Below are positions 21,901-31,789 of a DNA stretch of 64,000 nucleotides, piece after piece. The notes beneath the pieces are model-generated. The model searched no databases. It had not been told where the DNA came from and saw only the letters and a list, made by a program, of their open reading frames with translations. A program made the position numbers and the translations under genes. The stretch comes from Dendrobium chrysotoxum (Eukaryota; Streptophyta; Magnoliopsida; Asparagales; Orchidaceae), in contig CM034309.1 in assembly GCA_019925795.1 (NCBI GenBank), forward strand, positions 23,430,729 through 23,494,728, given 5' to 3'. Every line of letters starts with the position of its first letter. Within the stretch, counting starts at the first letter, position 1.

Positions 21901-24900
21901 GCACCACAAAACTTGCTTTCAGCACTAGTATGCTTTTCCGGTATCACCATATGTGCCCTATGGCACTGCTGCATTTGACTATGTGCCCCATTGTAGCATG
22001 CCTTCATCATGTAGAACTTGTTCACCACCCACAAACAAAAGAACCAAATGATGTTTTCTCACTCTCTTCTCTATTTCTTCTTTTTAACCTTCATCTAAAA
22101 TGACCTCACTCCCTCCCTCTTCAATTTCTTATAGCAAGCCGCAACTTTGAACCCCCTTTTGATGGTTCTTTTTGTTTTCATTTTTATAGGGTTTAAGGCC
22201 GTGAAAATCAAAGCAAAATATGGATCAGATTTTTTTTCCAAGTTAATCCATAAGAACAGAACTTGTGACAAGTATTTGAACTTTTTTAAACGAAGATTAA
22301 AGGATAATTCATTCAATTTGAATTTATGTAAAAAACCATCTTTTTGAATGTTATGCTTATTCTATAGAGCAAAAATTGGGAGATTGCCAATTGGAGCATT
22401 TGTTTTGATTCAAATTTCTGGCTCATGATCTCAGTTTATTGACTGCAATTTAGCTGTTACACAATTATTTCTTTCCTGTAGGTCATGATTGATATATACA
22501 ACTACCAGCTATACCGTCATATTGATAGTCCTGGCTGGAAGCTAGGCTGGACATGGGGAGGGGAAGAAGTAATATGGGATGCAAGAGGTGCCGAGGCTAC
22601 TGAGCAAGGGAACTGCTCTAAGTTCACAGGCAACATCCCACATTGTTGTGACAAGAGTCCAGTTATTGTGGACTTGCTTCCAGGTGCTCCATATAATATG
22701 CAAACTAAAAATTGTTGCAAAGGTGGTGTGTTGGCTTCGTTGGCTCAGGACCACTTAAATTACCATTCATCTTTCCAAATAAGTGTTGGGACTTCAAGTA
22801 CTGGCCTTTCTCTAAATGTTAGTGATGCTGAAACCCCAAAGCCCCACAATTTTAGTCTTGGTTTGCCGGGATATACATGCAGTAATGCTACTGTGGTACC
22901 TCCTACCAAGTTTCAGAATGATGGAGGCCGCCGCAAAACACAAGCCCTCCGTAAGTGATTTGCCATGGCCATTTTTCAGTTGATAACATATTTTGTTCGT
23001 TAAGTGTCATTGAGGTTTTCACTCCTAATGTGGAGTTGCTATGGAGCATGGAGTTTAAATATATTTTGTCATATATAACCTAATATATCTTCTACATAAT
23101 AAAATTCATCTATCTCAGTTTTGTGCTGCTAGTCTTTCTATTTTCTTGCTAGTTGTCGCCCTTGCAAGAAAAGGTTTAAAAACTTGTGGTATATGAGATT
23201 TGTATCCAGACCATCTTAGAGAAACTATACAGTTTAAGCAGTCAAGCTACCCATTATTTCTTATATTACTCACTTATTGGGGATGGAAGTAAAACACCAC
23301 GATGAAACAAACAAGAAAGTAAAAAAACAGTGGAAAGTAAAAGGACACTAGGATTTAACGTGGAAAAACTCAAAATAGGGAAAAAACCACTAAGCCACAC
23401 CATACCAAGAAATCCACTATGAAAATGTGGAGAAATAAATACAAATCTCTCTTCTCTCTCACTATCTCCTTGCTTCTCTTCTCTCTTATCACGTTCTCAC
23501 AGTTCTCCTGTTCTAACTATTCACAATACAAGAGAAAGTCAAGTTAATAACTCCAAGGGACGCAACCCTCGAGAAAAAACTAGAAAGAAAATTGTTCAGT
23601 CTGCCTCGAAGCGTTGCGGCGCCAGTTTTCTGTGCTGCGGCGCTCTGCTCTCTATCGATCAGTGTTGGGGTGCTCGGGTATACAATACTAGGCGTTGTAC
23701 GAAAAACGCTCGAGTACAAAATGCTCAGTTACACAATGCCGGGTACACGCGAACCCAAGCAGGGGATAAACTCCCCGCACCCCCCAGCGAGCACGGGAAA
23801 ATGAATAGAGGTCCGAGACAATAGTACAATCTGATTGATCAATTGCGGCAACTAGACCTCAGCCACGGACGTTGCTTAGGTATGTAAATAGTTGTATGCT
23901 AAAGCTAAAACTTTCATGTCCAATTTTGTTGCATTTAACTCGAAAACTGGATGCCATGTTCTAGCCAGATTATTGTTTTTTTGCACAATTTGTGCAATAT
24001 TAATTGAGTTTATTATAGGTCTCCAGATAGAAGTGCTGAAGTTATTCTAAAGATCTATTACTGTTTAGTAGCCTTGTAGACATATGTGCGTAATTTCTTT
24101 TCAATGACTACTCTTATCTGTTTACTAGGACTTTTTAGACGTAAATGAAAAGAAACCAGAAGATGAATTAAATTCATAGCTTAAGACCATTTTTTTGTTG
24201 GCTCAAGCGAGAATTTCACTGGTATTGTGTAACTTAACCAACTTGTTTCGTGGTTATCAACTTGTAAGCCGAACTGATGAAACTTAAAACGAAAACTGAA
24301 AACATACTGCTTAACATTCATCCGTTGGTTCACTTCGGTTTAATGGAAACTAGATTGCTCATTCTGCGTTTATTTCTGGATTGATCAGAAAATTAAAATT
24401 CAGATGTTGGAATTGGATGAATAGCAATCCGAATTCCATAGATTGATCAGTTTTCTATGAAGTAATGCGTACGCTTTATTACTTTCATTATATGGTGTGA
24501 TTAATTTCAAATATGTTTCTGTTTTCGTGGCACAATTTAGTCATCACGTAATTCCATTATTTGTTAAGTTCCTTTTACTGTCACTAAGGAGTCTGATATA
24601 CTCTTTGGGTTTCAAATTTCACGGCTTCAAGTTGTCCTTCATCATGTCATGCTTTGTATTTTGACAATACTTCTCTGCGTAGCATGATTCAAATGCAGCT
24701 TATCTTACTATTTTCGTGGACAACATTGTGTAGTAACATGGCTAGTGAGCTGTTCATATTCCCAGTTCAGAGAATCTCAAGCACCCAAGTGCTGTGTATC
24801 TTTGTCTACTTTTTACAACGAGACGATAGTTCCATGCCCTACTTGTAGCTGTGGTTGTCAAGGATCACCAGAAGCGCCAAAATGTGCCAAGTAAGCATCT

Positions 24901-26479
24901 CAGAAAACCATTTCTTCCATAGAAAATTGATGTTAAATCAGCTTAGTCTGTCTTTGTCTTGTTTCAGCGATGGTCAACATCCCACATTTTTGCAGTTGCC
25001 TCAAGGTTATGATGATCCTGTACCTGATATCGTTATGTGCACACGACATATGTGCCCAATCCGTGTACACTGGCATCTCAAGCTCAGTTATAAGGAGTAT
25101 TGGAGGGTTAAAGTGACTATCAACAACTTCAACATGCTGAAGAACTATAGTGACTGGACTCTAGTGGTGCAACACCCCAATCTGCAAAGCCTAACTCAAG
25201 TCTTCAGTTTCAACTATAAACCTCTCATCCAGTATAATAATATTAGTATGTTTCAACTTTCAATCCAGTTGAAGTTCTGTCTTGAAAATTTTTATTATTT
25301 TTTGTCACTAAGCTCCTATACCTAGTGAGAAAAAGATCAAAATGATCCATTGACTCTTTATAAAAAATCAAAATAGTCTCTAACTATATTAAATGACCAT
25401 TTTGATCCCTAAACTCTTTAAAAAGGAACCAGAATTATTCCATCATGAGATTACTTTAGTTCATTTTTAAAGACTTGAGGGACCAAAATGATCCTTTAAT
25501 ATAGTTGGGGATTATTTTGATCCTTCATAAAGAGTCAAATGACCAAATATACCTAGTTGAACCTGGCATAGATCTTGATTTTTCTTTATTTATTTTGTAA
25601 CACTAGTTAAAGTGACCTGCATCAAATCGATGCAGTTTAGTCCATTTGAAAATTGCAATGTTCTTTTGCAACAATCAAAAATAGATGTTTTTACATTATT
25701 ATTAACAAAACTCTTTTGCAATTAAAATGAAATAAGCCAAAATCATATGGTATATGCATTATTTGATATCGTATGAATTTATTTGTTTAATAATGTTCCT
25801 GTATGTATATTTTCAATTTTTCTTCTATAATTTAAAGTTGTCTTTATGACGGATTAATCATTGGCTTGAATTTAAACTTGAATGTTCAAAATATTTTGCT
25901 AGTTCAGTTTGTCTTTTTCAATTCAATGATGAGAGTCAATAAGTGACATTAAAGGTTTAGATTAAAAGTGAATATTGAATGTTTAGATCTCCTAATGGCT
26001 TCGTAATAGTACCACAGATGACTTGTTTATCCCACGACATGGAATCTTTTAGAAAGCCTTAAGCACCCTAGATGTTAAATTCATGTAATAATGATGCTGA
26101 CTGATCTCCTTAACCATTTCTTTCTATTGTTTATTCATATTATTGCATTTTGAAACGTTTTTTTGCAGATGACACTGGAGTGTTCTGGGGCATTAAGTAC
26201 TACAATGACATGCTGCTGCAGCAAGGTGAGTTTGGGAATGTGCAGACCGAAATATTGCTTAAAAAGGACCCTGCTATTTTCACATTTCAGGGAGGATGGC
26301 CATTTCCGAGGAAGATATCTTTCAATGGCCAAGAATGCGTCATGCCGACGCCGGATGAATATCCTTCCTTGCCACGCGGTAGCACTGCTTCTCCACCTCC
26401 TGATAGCCACCTCTGCCATGGTTTGACTCTGTTGGTATCCTTCACAGTATTTCTATTGATCCAGGCAAGCATTAATTAG
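9134..26479 (+). CDS. COBL: COBRA-like GPI-anchored cell-wall protein (COBL6-like), six exons
   Basis: Exons 9134-9215, 9300-9379, 22482-22950, 24734-24890, 24968-25245 and 26169-26479 join in phase through GT/AG borders to 458 codons, the usual family length. Residues 1-27 are a signal peptide and the mature protein starts GAYDPMDPNGN. Exon 3 carries the cellulose-binding-like N-terminal domain (YNYQLYRHIDSPGWKLGW, then CSKFTGNIPHCC). Exon 4 holds the family signature CCVS at 230-233 and CPTCSCGC. Exon 5 has CTRHMCPIRVHWH and YKEYWRVKV. Exon 6 ends in a hydrophobic tail (LTLLVSFTVFLLI) expected to be replaced by a GPI anchor. COBRA family proteins sit at the plasma membrane and wall and guide cellulose deposition. 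EVIWDARGAE and the exon 3 pattern fit COBL6-type members best, from memory. Introns 2 and 3 are inflated by transposons (13.1 and 1.8 kb). No internal stop or frameshift was found. Confidence 0.9.
9380..12763 (+). other. Left part of COBL intron 2, no recognised feature
   Basis: The donor is GTGAGTG at 9380. About 3.4 kb of AT-rich sequence follows with only short frames. A 23-bp direct repeat around TTACAAATAATGCTAAAA lies at 11014-11075. At 12709 there is TGTTGACCCCTACAAC, almost the same as the start of the long repeat at 13478, which may be a small remnant of that family. I recognise no coding sequence. Confidence 0.5.
12764..13477 (+). pseudogene. NB-ARC (NLR disease-resistance gene) fragment in COBL intron 2
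   Basis: NLR proteins are cytoplasmic immune receptors, and only part of the nucleotide-binding domain remains here. In order: P-loop (GGMGKTTLLQHVYEDE), kinase 2 (KRFLVVLDDI), an RNBS-B-like KIL segment in another frame, ECLQLLKSHAF, GLPL-type SPLAAKVIGG, HWRTILESN, SILRLSCKVLPNHL and RNBS-D (DCFAF). The stretch between the P-loop and kinase 2 is much shorter than normal, at least three frameshifts are needed, and a TAA interrupts just before DCFAF. The coding match stops where the long repeat begins at 13478. There is no coiled-coil or leucine-rich-repeat part. It is a dead fragment. Confidence 0.8.
13740..14510. repeat. Tandem array of about 170-bp units
   Basis: ACATTTTATTTAA-like words recur at 13783, 13951, 14122 and 14293, spaced 168-171 bp. 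Each unit also carries TGGCATGAATC, a GAGGCGATTCAAAT-like segment, TTAGCCTC and TGACGTCCGATC. The array lies within copy 1 of the long repeat. Related but more irregular units occur in the inverted copy at 55.0-55.65 kb. Confidence 0.8.
15899..15959. repeat. (TA)n microsatellite
   Basis: An uninterrupted TA dinucleotide run of about 60 bp. The Tyr-Ile reading frame across it is an artefact. Confidence 0.9.
19270..19925 (+). pseudogene. RTE-clade LINE, 3' end with reverse-transcriptase C-terminus
   Basis: Translation gives VRPAMLYGA, AEMRMLKRMSGFTL, IRENVGVALMADKIREGHLRWFGY and an IVTLGDQIIYKS-like stretch just upstream, all typical of the end of the RTE reverse transcriptase ORF in plants. 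Stops interrupt it. The 3' end is ACCCCACATAGTGG followed by a short (TTG)n-like tail at about 19910-19922, the usual tail of this clade. It is truncated at the 5' side, as is usual for LINEs. It sits in COBL intron 2, just after copy 1 of the long repeat. Confidence 0.8.
19926..22481 (+). other. Right part of COBL intron 2
   Basis: AT-rich intron sequence ending in the acceptor TTTCCTGTAG at 22481. Apart from the copia relic at 21050-21241 I recognise nothing. A CT-rich stretch at 19.95-20.2 kb repeats CTCTCAGC/CTCCAAC words but has no frame. Confidence 0.5.
21050..21241 (-). pseudogene. Copia-type retrotransposon protease relic
   Basis: The frame reads MDSCVSSHFTPYKELRANY, then YLANDNPLSIIGNGDVQIKT and NGMTWKLQ. 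This matches the start of the copia aspartic protease and linker (normally LDSGCSxHMT...GxGDIxI). The catalytic DSG is changed to DSC. Sequence upstream on this strand (to about 22030) has a zinc-knuckle-like CYN...GAHSQMQQCHRA spacing, but I cannot confirm it. A fragment only. Confidence 0.6.
23275..23841 (-). repeat. LTR-like repeat in COBL intron 3 (family partner at 37265-37845)
   Basis: On the minus strand it starts TGATCAATCAGATTGT and ends CATCCCCAATA, with a GC-rich middle rich in GCGTTG words and an R/U5-like segment (AACGTGGAAAAACTC, GGGAAAAAACCAC). The copy at 37265-37845 is in opposite orientation and shares both ends. The TG...CA form and the U5-like segment suggest solo LTRs, but I found no matching 5-bp flanking duplication at either copy. 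Confidence 0.55.
25327..25547. mobile_element. Foldback MITE in COBL intron 5 with 10-bp target duplication
   Basis: A 221-bp element with imperfect inverted arms of roughly 90 bp (ATTGACTCTTTATAAAAAATC against TTGACTCTTTATGAAGGATC, ACTATATTAAATGACC against ACTATATTAAAGGATC). The 10-bp direct repeat TATACCTAGT lies on both sides (25317-25326 and 25548-25557). A 9-11 bp duplication is typical of Mutator-like elements. It sits about 80 bp after the exon 5 donor. Confidence 0.75.
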
Positions 26480-27555
26480 TACTCAGTTTTTTTTTTTTTT
26501 CAGATTGTTTTGGTTCTGTCAATCCTCTTGAAAATCAGGAGTGAGATAGTTCCTATGTAGTAAATCTGTTTGTCTCTGCTTAATATTTATGAAATCTTAC
26601 ATAGTTTTGTGAAATTTTTGGTTTTTCCATGGAAAAACATCATGTTTTTCAGCTGCAAAACTTACTGTACGATTATTTTGCAGCTGTTCATAATGATAAT
26701 ATCAGGGAGGCGGCTTGGGATCAGTTTGTTTCTGTTCTTTTGCAAAATGTTTGTTTTACGTCAAATATTTTGAGCAAAATTTTATTAGGATGAGTTTTAT
26801 AATTATTGAATTTATTTTAAGATAATTGTAATATAAATTTATTATATTTTGATTAAAAATACATATAATAATTATAAAATATATTTTGACTAAATTTTAG
26901 TCAATATTTTTAACTAAATTCCCCTTCATTGCGATAGTAGGCAAGGAGGTTTTTTCTTACCCTTTATCTTGCTTTTATTATTTGATCACCAACTCAGCAG
27001 TCCAGCACAAGGAACATTCTAACATCTGATTATGTTAATATGACGACAGTACTTTCCTTCTGAATTCTTATGGCGAAAAGATGTTCCCATATTTTCATCA
27101 CTAAGCTTAGTCTGAAGTTTAAGATAAGTTGTCTTAAGGGTTTGTTTGGGACGGCTGTAGGTTTTATAAATTTGATTGTGAAGTTGTTGTAAGAAAAGCA
27201 ACTTAGAGTCCATTTGGGATGGCTATAATTTTTTATAGAAGTGGTTAAAAAGTTGTTGTGAGGAGATTAACTTTTTTGAAAGTTGCTATAAAAAGCAGCT
27301 TCCTAGTATATAAATATTTTGAAAGCAATGAAAAAGCAATAGTCAAATAGAAGTTGGCAGCGATATGAAAAGTAAAGTAGTAAGATACTTATTCCAAATG
27401 AAGCCTTAACTATTCTAGTTATAAGAACTAGTTTTTCATCATAGAAATTTTTTAAAAATAGTGAGAAAGTGGCTAGAAAATAGTAGCTGAATAAAATAAT
27501 AATTGTTGTCTGCAAAGTAAAATAGTGATAAAGCTATCTTAAGCAGACTCTTTGA
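26480..27555. other. 3' flank of COBL
   Basis: Sequence after the TAG stop at 26477-26479. The first few hundred bases probably hold the 3' untranslated region, but no definite polyadenylation signal can be chosen. Further on, GAGTCCATTTGGGATGGCTAT-like sequence at 27.2 kb resembles a common MITE end. Confidence 0.4.
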
Positions 27556-27671
27556 CTTTGTTTGGGATGACTTTCTTATTGCTTCTTAAAGTAGTTTTTT
27601 AGTATAAAATTTTAATTTTTGTACTTAGAAATTGCTTGAAGAAGCAGTAAGGAAGTCATCTCAAACAAAAC
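27556..27671. mobile_element. Short foldback MITE
   Basis: The left arm CTTTGTTTGGGATGACTTTC pairs with the reverse complement of the right arm (TTTTGTTTGAGATGACTTCC), and pairing continues through TTATTGCTTCTT / TTACTGCTTCTT. Total about 116 bp. The target duplication is not clear. Confidence 0.6.
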
Positions 27672-27800
27672 CTTAGTCTCTTAAAATATTCATATTTGAT
27701 AATGTCTTACAATATCTATAAGGGTCAAAGTCATATAATGCCAACGATGATGATTATGGCCATTTTGCATGATTTATTAATTAGTAAATCAAGGTATAAT

Positions 27801-29010
27801 TGTTGGAGAATGCTGCAGAATATTAGCAAGCTCAGAATATGCAAGAAACACAACAAGTGGTATTATAGCCTCGTTGAGAGGTGGAGGAAGGTTTTTGTCC
27901 AAGAAAGGGAGGTCGGACGGTGTACGATCAGAGTAGTCGGACGCACGCAGGGAGCAAGGCAATATGCACGGGCATGGAGGCTCGGATGGCGGGAGATGCA
28001 CACGGATCGCGTGCGTGCAGTTCACTTAGGAAAGCCACGATTTGGAGCCTGGCCGAAGGCATAGGTGCAGAGCAGAGCCGCGTGGGGCGCGAGGCCCAGA
28101 GCAGAGTAGCAGCTCGAGGAGGTCTCAGGCAAAGATCAGTCGAGTCGCGTGCTAGGCGTGAAGGGCGCGTAGGCAGGCCAATAACACACAAGGCAAGACA
28201 GTGCGGAGTGCGAGGCATAGGCTGGCATAGCGGGGCTTGTGCGAGTGTTCAGATCGGCGGATGCTGGGCCACAGGCTGCGAGTTGGAGCGCCATTTCGCA
28301 TTGGAGCAATGCGTGAGGTGGAGCGGCTTCGTTTGGACGGGAGAAATGGACGGAGGTCGTTCGTGATTTGCACGGAAGCAAGGAGTCAGGCTATTCTTGG
28401 AAAGCAACACCGGGAGTGGAAGTCGGAGCCCATTTTACACTGGTTCAAACAGTGTGCATAGAAGTTGGACGCACGATTTTGTGCATGGGATGGACTTCAA
28501 GTGGAGTCCGAGAGACATAGGGGTTGTTGTGAGTCAAAGCAGTAGATCAAAAGCAACAAGATCAAGAACGGGTGGCTCGTGCGAAGTCACAGGTCGAAGC
28601 ATGCACTAGTGCCAGGGGAAGATTGGCGAGCTAGAGGAGGCTCGGTGCTAGAGCACGGGCGTGCCACGCAGCAGCTAAGGCGTGGGCCATAAGCATGCAA
28701 TGCACAAGGCATGGCGTACAGATCACAGAAGGAACAATGATGGGTACAAGCGCGCGTGGGTTAGAACGCACGGGAGCGCGAGTTGGAGCCGTGGATCAGA
28801 ACACATAGTGGAGGCCGTTCGCGAGCAAGATTGGGCTCGGTTCGGCGGGGTTACTCTTGGAGTTAGTGCAGGGAGCTAGTCATATCGTAGCAAGCACATA
28901 GGTGATTCTCTGATCGTAAAATTAGACCAATGTGAAGATTGTTGTATAGTGGTTTGGTTTTAGGCTACGCTATTCTTGTAATACACCACATCATGTATAT
29001 ATCCCTATAA
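27801..29010 (+). repeat. GC-rich LTR-like block
   Basis: From TGTTGGAGAATGCTGCAG at 27801 the sequence becomes GC-rich (27.88-28.88 kb), then AT-rich with a promoter-like CCCTATAAATAGG at 28993. A TG start, GC-rich U3 and TATA box fit a plant copia LTR, but no end or second copy is seen in the window. Overlapping frames on both strands (27881-28461 and others) are compositional and have no recognisable domain. Confidence 0.35.
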
Positions 29011-29099
29011 ATAGGTTAGGCCAAATTATAAAAAGGAGCGTGTTTAATACATAAATAAGTAGAAGGATGTTTAAAAAAAAAATTTAAAAAGAGCAAAAC

Positions 29100-30660
29100 C
29101 GGAGTACGAAAATCATCATCCGGTTTCTTAAGAAACCGTTTTTTTCTTAAAAACTTTTTAAAATTTATATTTATATTTATATTAATAATTATTTTTAGAT
29201 TATCAATTATACATTTGAATGTCTTAATGATATCAGAATTTGACAATCTTGGGCTAGTTGGATTCGACTCGTCGAGCCGCTCGATTCGACTATAAGCATG
29301 TCATGTTTGGAAACCATTTCGAAATCCAAATTATGGTTTGAACCTTCCAAATGCGCTTCAGGTCATTGATTCAGACTCATTTGGCCTCAGATTGAGTCAA
29401 ATTTGGTGTCGTTGGGTTTGTATTTTCGAGATGTTCAGTTCGACTATAAATTTGCTGAAATCGAAGTTCAGATGTCTCTGATTTAATTTTTTTATTATAT
29501 ATCAGATATAAACATTTTAATAAATTAAATATTTTAAATATTAAATATGTAAAAAAAAAAGAAACTGGATTTTCAAAATCCGATTTCTATAGTAAATTTT
29601 TTTTTAATTTGATTATTTAACTTAGAAAATAAAATCTTTATAAAAACTGAGAATATATTACTTTTACAAATAAAATTATTCGGTTTTCTAAGAATTTTAT
29701 AATTTTAATTTTATAGTAATAATTTTAAATGTAAATCATTTACTTTTTTAAAAATATTATATATAAATAGTATAATTTAGTTATTTAATTATATATCAAT
29801 TATATTTATATTTTGAAAATATAAATCAAAATTTTGCAAAATTTATGTTTTATTATATAATTTTTTTATTAACAAATTTGACTCGTGCAAAACTAGCATG
29901 TTTATTAACAAAATTATGATTTGAACCTTCCAAATGCGCTTCGGGTCTTTGATTTGGACTCATTTGGACTCAGATTGAGTCGAATTTGATGTCGTTGGGT
30001 TCGTATTTTTGAGACGTTCAGTTCGACTACAAATTTGCTGATATCGGAGTTCATATAGTCTCCAATTTAATTTTTTTATGATATATCATACATAAATATT
30101 TAAATAAACATTTTATTTTTATTTAAGTTTAAAAAAATTGTAATTAATTAATTAAAACTTAAAAAAGAATAATTAATTAATAACAAATTTTTTAAACTTA
30201 AATTAACAATAAATTTTAAAATAAAATTGTTATTCTAACTTGAATTCATAAAAATTTACGAATTTTTTATTTTAAAATTATATATAAATTTCATATATAA
30301 TTAAAAAACTAATTTATAGAAATTTTATAATTATTATTTTTTAAAAATTATATGATTTACATATAACAAATTTACTATACAATTTAAATTATAAAATTTA
30401 TTTTTACTTCTCAATATTTAAAGTATAAAATTTATACTATTAAACTAAAACTATTTATTTCAAAACATATATAATTAACAGGTTTTATTATATTTAAATA
30501 TAATATTTATATTATTTTATTCGATTTTTTAAGAAACCAGATTTCCAAAATCAGGTTTCTCGGATTTTCTATAGAAAAATTCGGTTTCTTAAGAATTCGG
30601 TTTCTTAAGAAACCGGATCATTATGTTCCGGTTTCTATAACCCAGATTTTGGCAGTCTGG
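29100..30660. repeat. Region with repeated palindromes around GGTTTCTTAAGAAACC
   Basis: A perfect 18-bp palindrome CGGTTTCTTAAGAAACCG lies at 29121-29138 and again near 30599-30615. Units like GAAACTGGATTTTCAAAATC occur at about 29561 and, degenerated, at 30535. Between them are two copies of family 1 LTR sequence and AT-rich DNA. This may be a foldback element with internal palindromic repeats, but no end is defined. Confidence 0.45.
29220..30090 (-). repeat. Two fragments of the family 1 LTR
   Basis: Segments at about 29220-29505 and 29925-30090 match the 1670-1935 part of LTR copy A: CGAGCCGCTCGATTCGACTATAAG, then GATTGAGTCGAATTTGGTGTCGTTGG-like sequence and ACGTTCAGTTCGACTA. Same orientation, diverged and incomplete. 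The second is a partial repeat of the first. Only short matching words are quoted here in part. Confidence 0.65.
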
Positions 30661-31003
30661 TTTCGCTCCTTAAATTTATTTTTCAGGATCCTAATGCTTA
30701 TTTAGCTATGAGACTTGCTCCTTTTCATAATTCGGCCAATAGGTTATAGATGGATGTATTGAGGGCCCCTTGTAATAGCTCCAAGCCCATGAATAAAAGG
30801 AATAACAGATTCCTGTAGCTCCATTCAAACGCAATAAGGTGGCTAATTACAGCTTCCTCTAGGCCGAAGCCAGCCCTTAGCTACCACCTCATCTCCCTCT
30901 CCAAATCCTGATCTCCTCCCTACTCTACTCCAAACCGCAAGCATAAACTGATCTTCCCCCATCCCGATCTCCCACTTCCCCTTCTAATCTATTTGATCCG
31001 TAG

Positions 31004-31032
31004 AAAGAGAGAGAGAGAGAGAGAGAGAGAAA
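31004..31032. repeat. (GA)n microsatellite
   Basis: A run of GA dinucleotides of about 28 bp, next to a pyrimidine-rich stretch. Confidence 0.85.
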
Positions 31033-31062
31033 GACCGCCAACATCCCTACCTCATTTGATGA

Positions 31063-31335
31063 CATTCCCTTCCTGTAGGATCGGAAGTTACGACATTTTG
31101 AATTTGAAGCAATGTTGGAGCTCGCCCACTGTGAAGATAATCCTCCCCCTCTCGCGTGCTTCTTCGGCTTCTCTGTCGCCGACCGGCTTCGCTCCGTCGA
31201 CGACATTCCCTTCCTGTAGGATCGAAAGTTACGACGTTTTGAATCGTAAGCAACAACAGAAGCTCGCTACTGTGAAGGTAATTTTCGCCCTTTCGCGAGC
31301 TTCTTCGGCCAAATCCAGTAAATCCACCGAGCTAC
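31063..31335. repeat. Tandem duplication, period about 138 bp
   Basis: GACATTCCCTTCCTGTAGGA starts at 31063 and again at 31201. Each copy is followed by ATCGRAAGTTACGACRTTTTGAAT, an AGCTCGC segment, TGTGAAG and a TTCTTCGGC end. The frames across it are not convincing as coding. An AT-rich (ATTAATT)n stretch follows at 31480-31720. Confidence 0.7.
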
Positions 31336-31789
31336 AGGTTTGATAAGGAAAATGGAGGATTTAATTTGTTTGCAACAGGATTTATGTTATCCTGCTTAAT
31401 CATGTTTATTAGGGTTTATCATAATTATGCTCAAATCATGCCTAAATCATGTATCTAAATAGTTTTTTTAATAACTGTGATTAATAGCATTTAATTGTAA
31501 TTAATTAATATTAATTATATTTTATTATAATTGATAATTATTAATTATGGATTAATTATTATTAATCATGATTAATTATAATTAATTTTAATTAATCTTA
31601 ATTAATTATTATTAATTTTAATTAATTATTATTAATTAATTATTATTAATTTTAATTAATCATTATTAATTAATTATTATTAATTATAATTAATTATAAT
31701 TACTTGTTGTTAATTTTAAAAAAAAAGAAAAAGAGAAGAGCCCTCCTCTCTTGCCTTGATCCATGAGTCTCCACCGTCGGTCCATTAAG

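Noticed and set aside
22095..22347. Lys-rich frames on both strands before COBL exon 3
   Set aside because: No recognisable domain and AT-rich intron context; not supported as exons.
24855..25325. 156-codon frame taken as a separate gene
   Set aside because: It is COBL exon 5 read together with introns 4 and 5; true borders are 24968-25245.
27881..28461. Frames of 65-161 codons on both strands in the GC-rich block
   Set aside because: High GC depletes stops in every frame; no domain, no conservation cue and no splice structure were seen.
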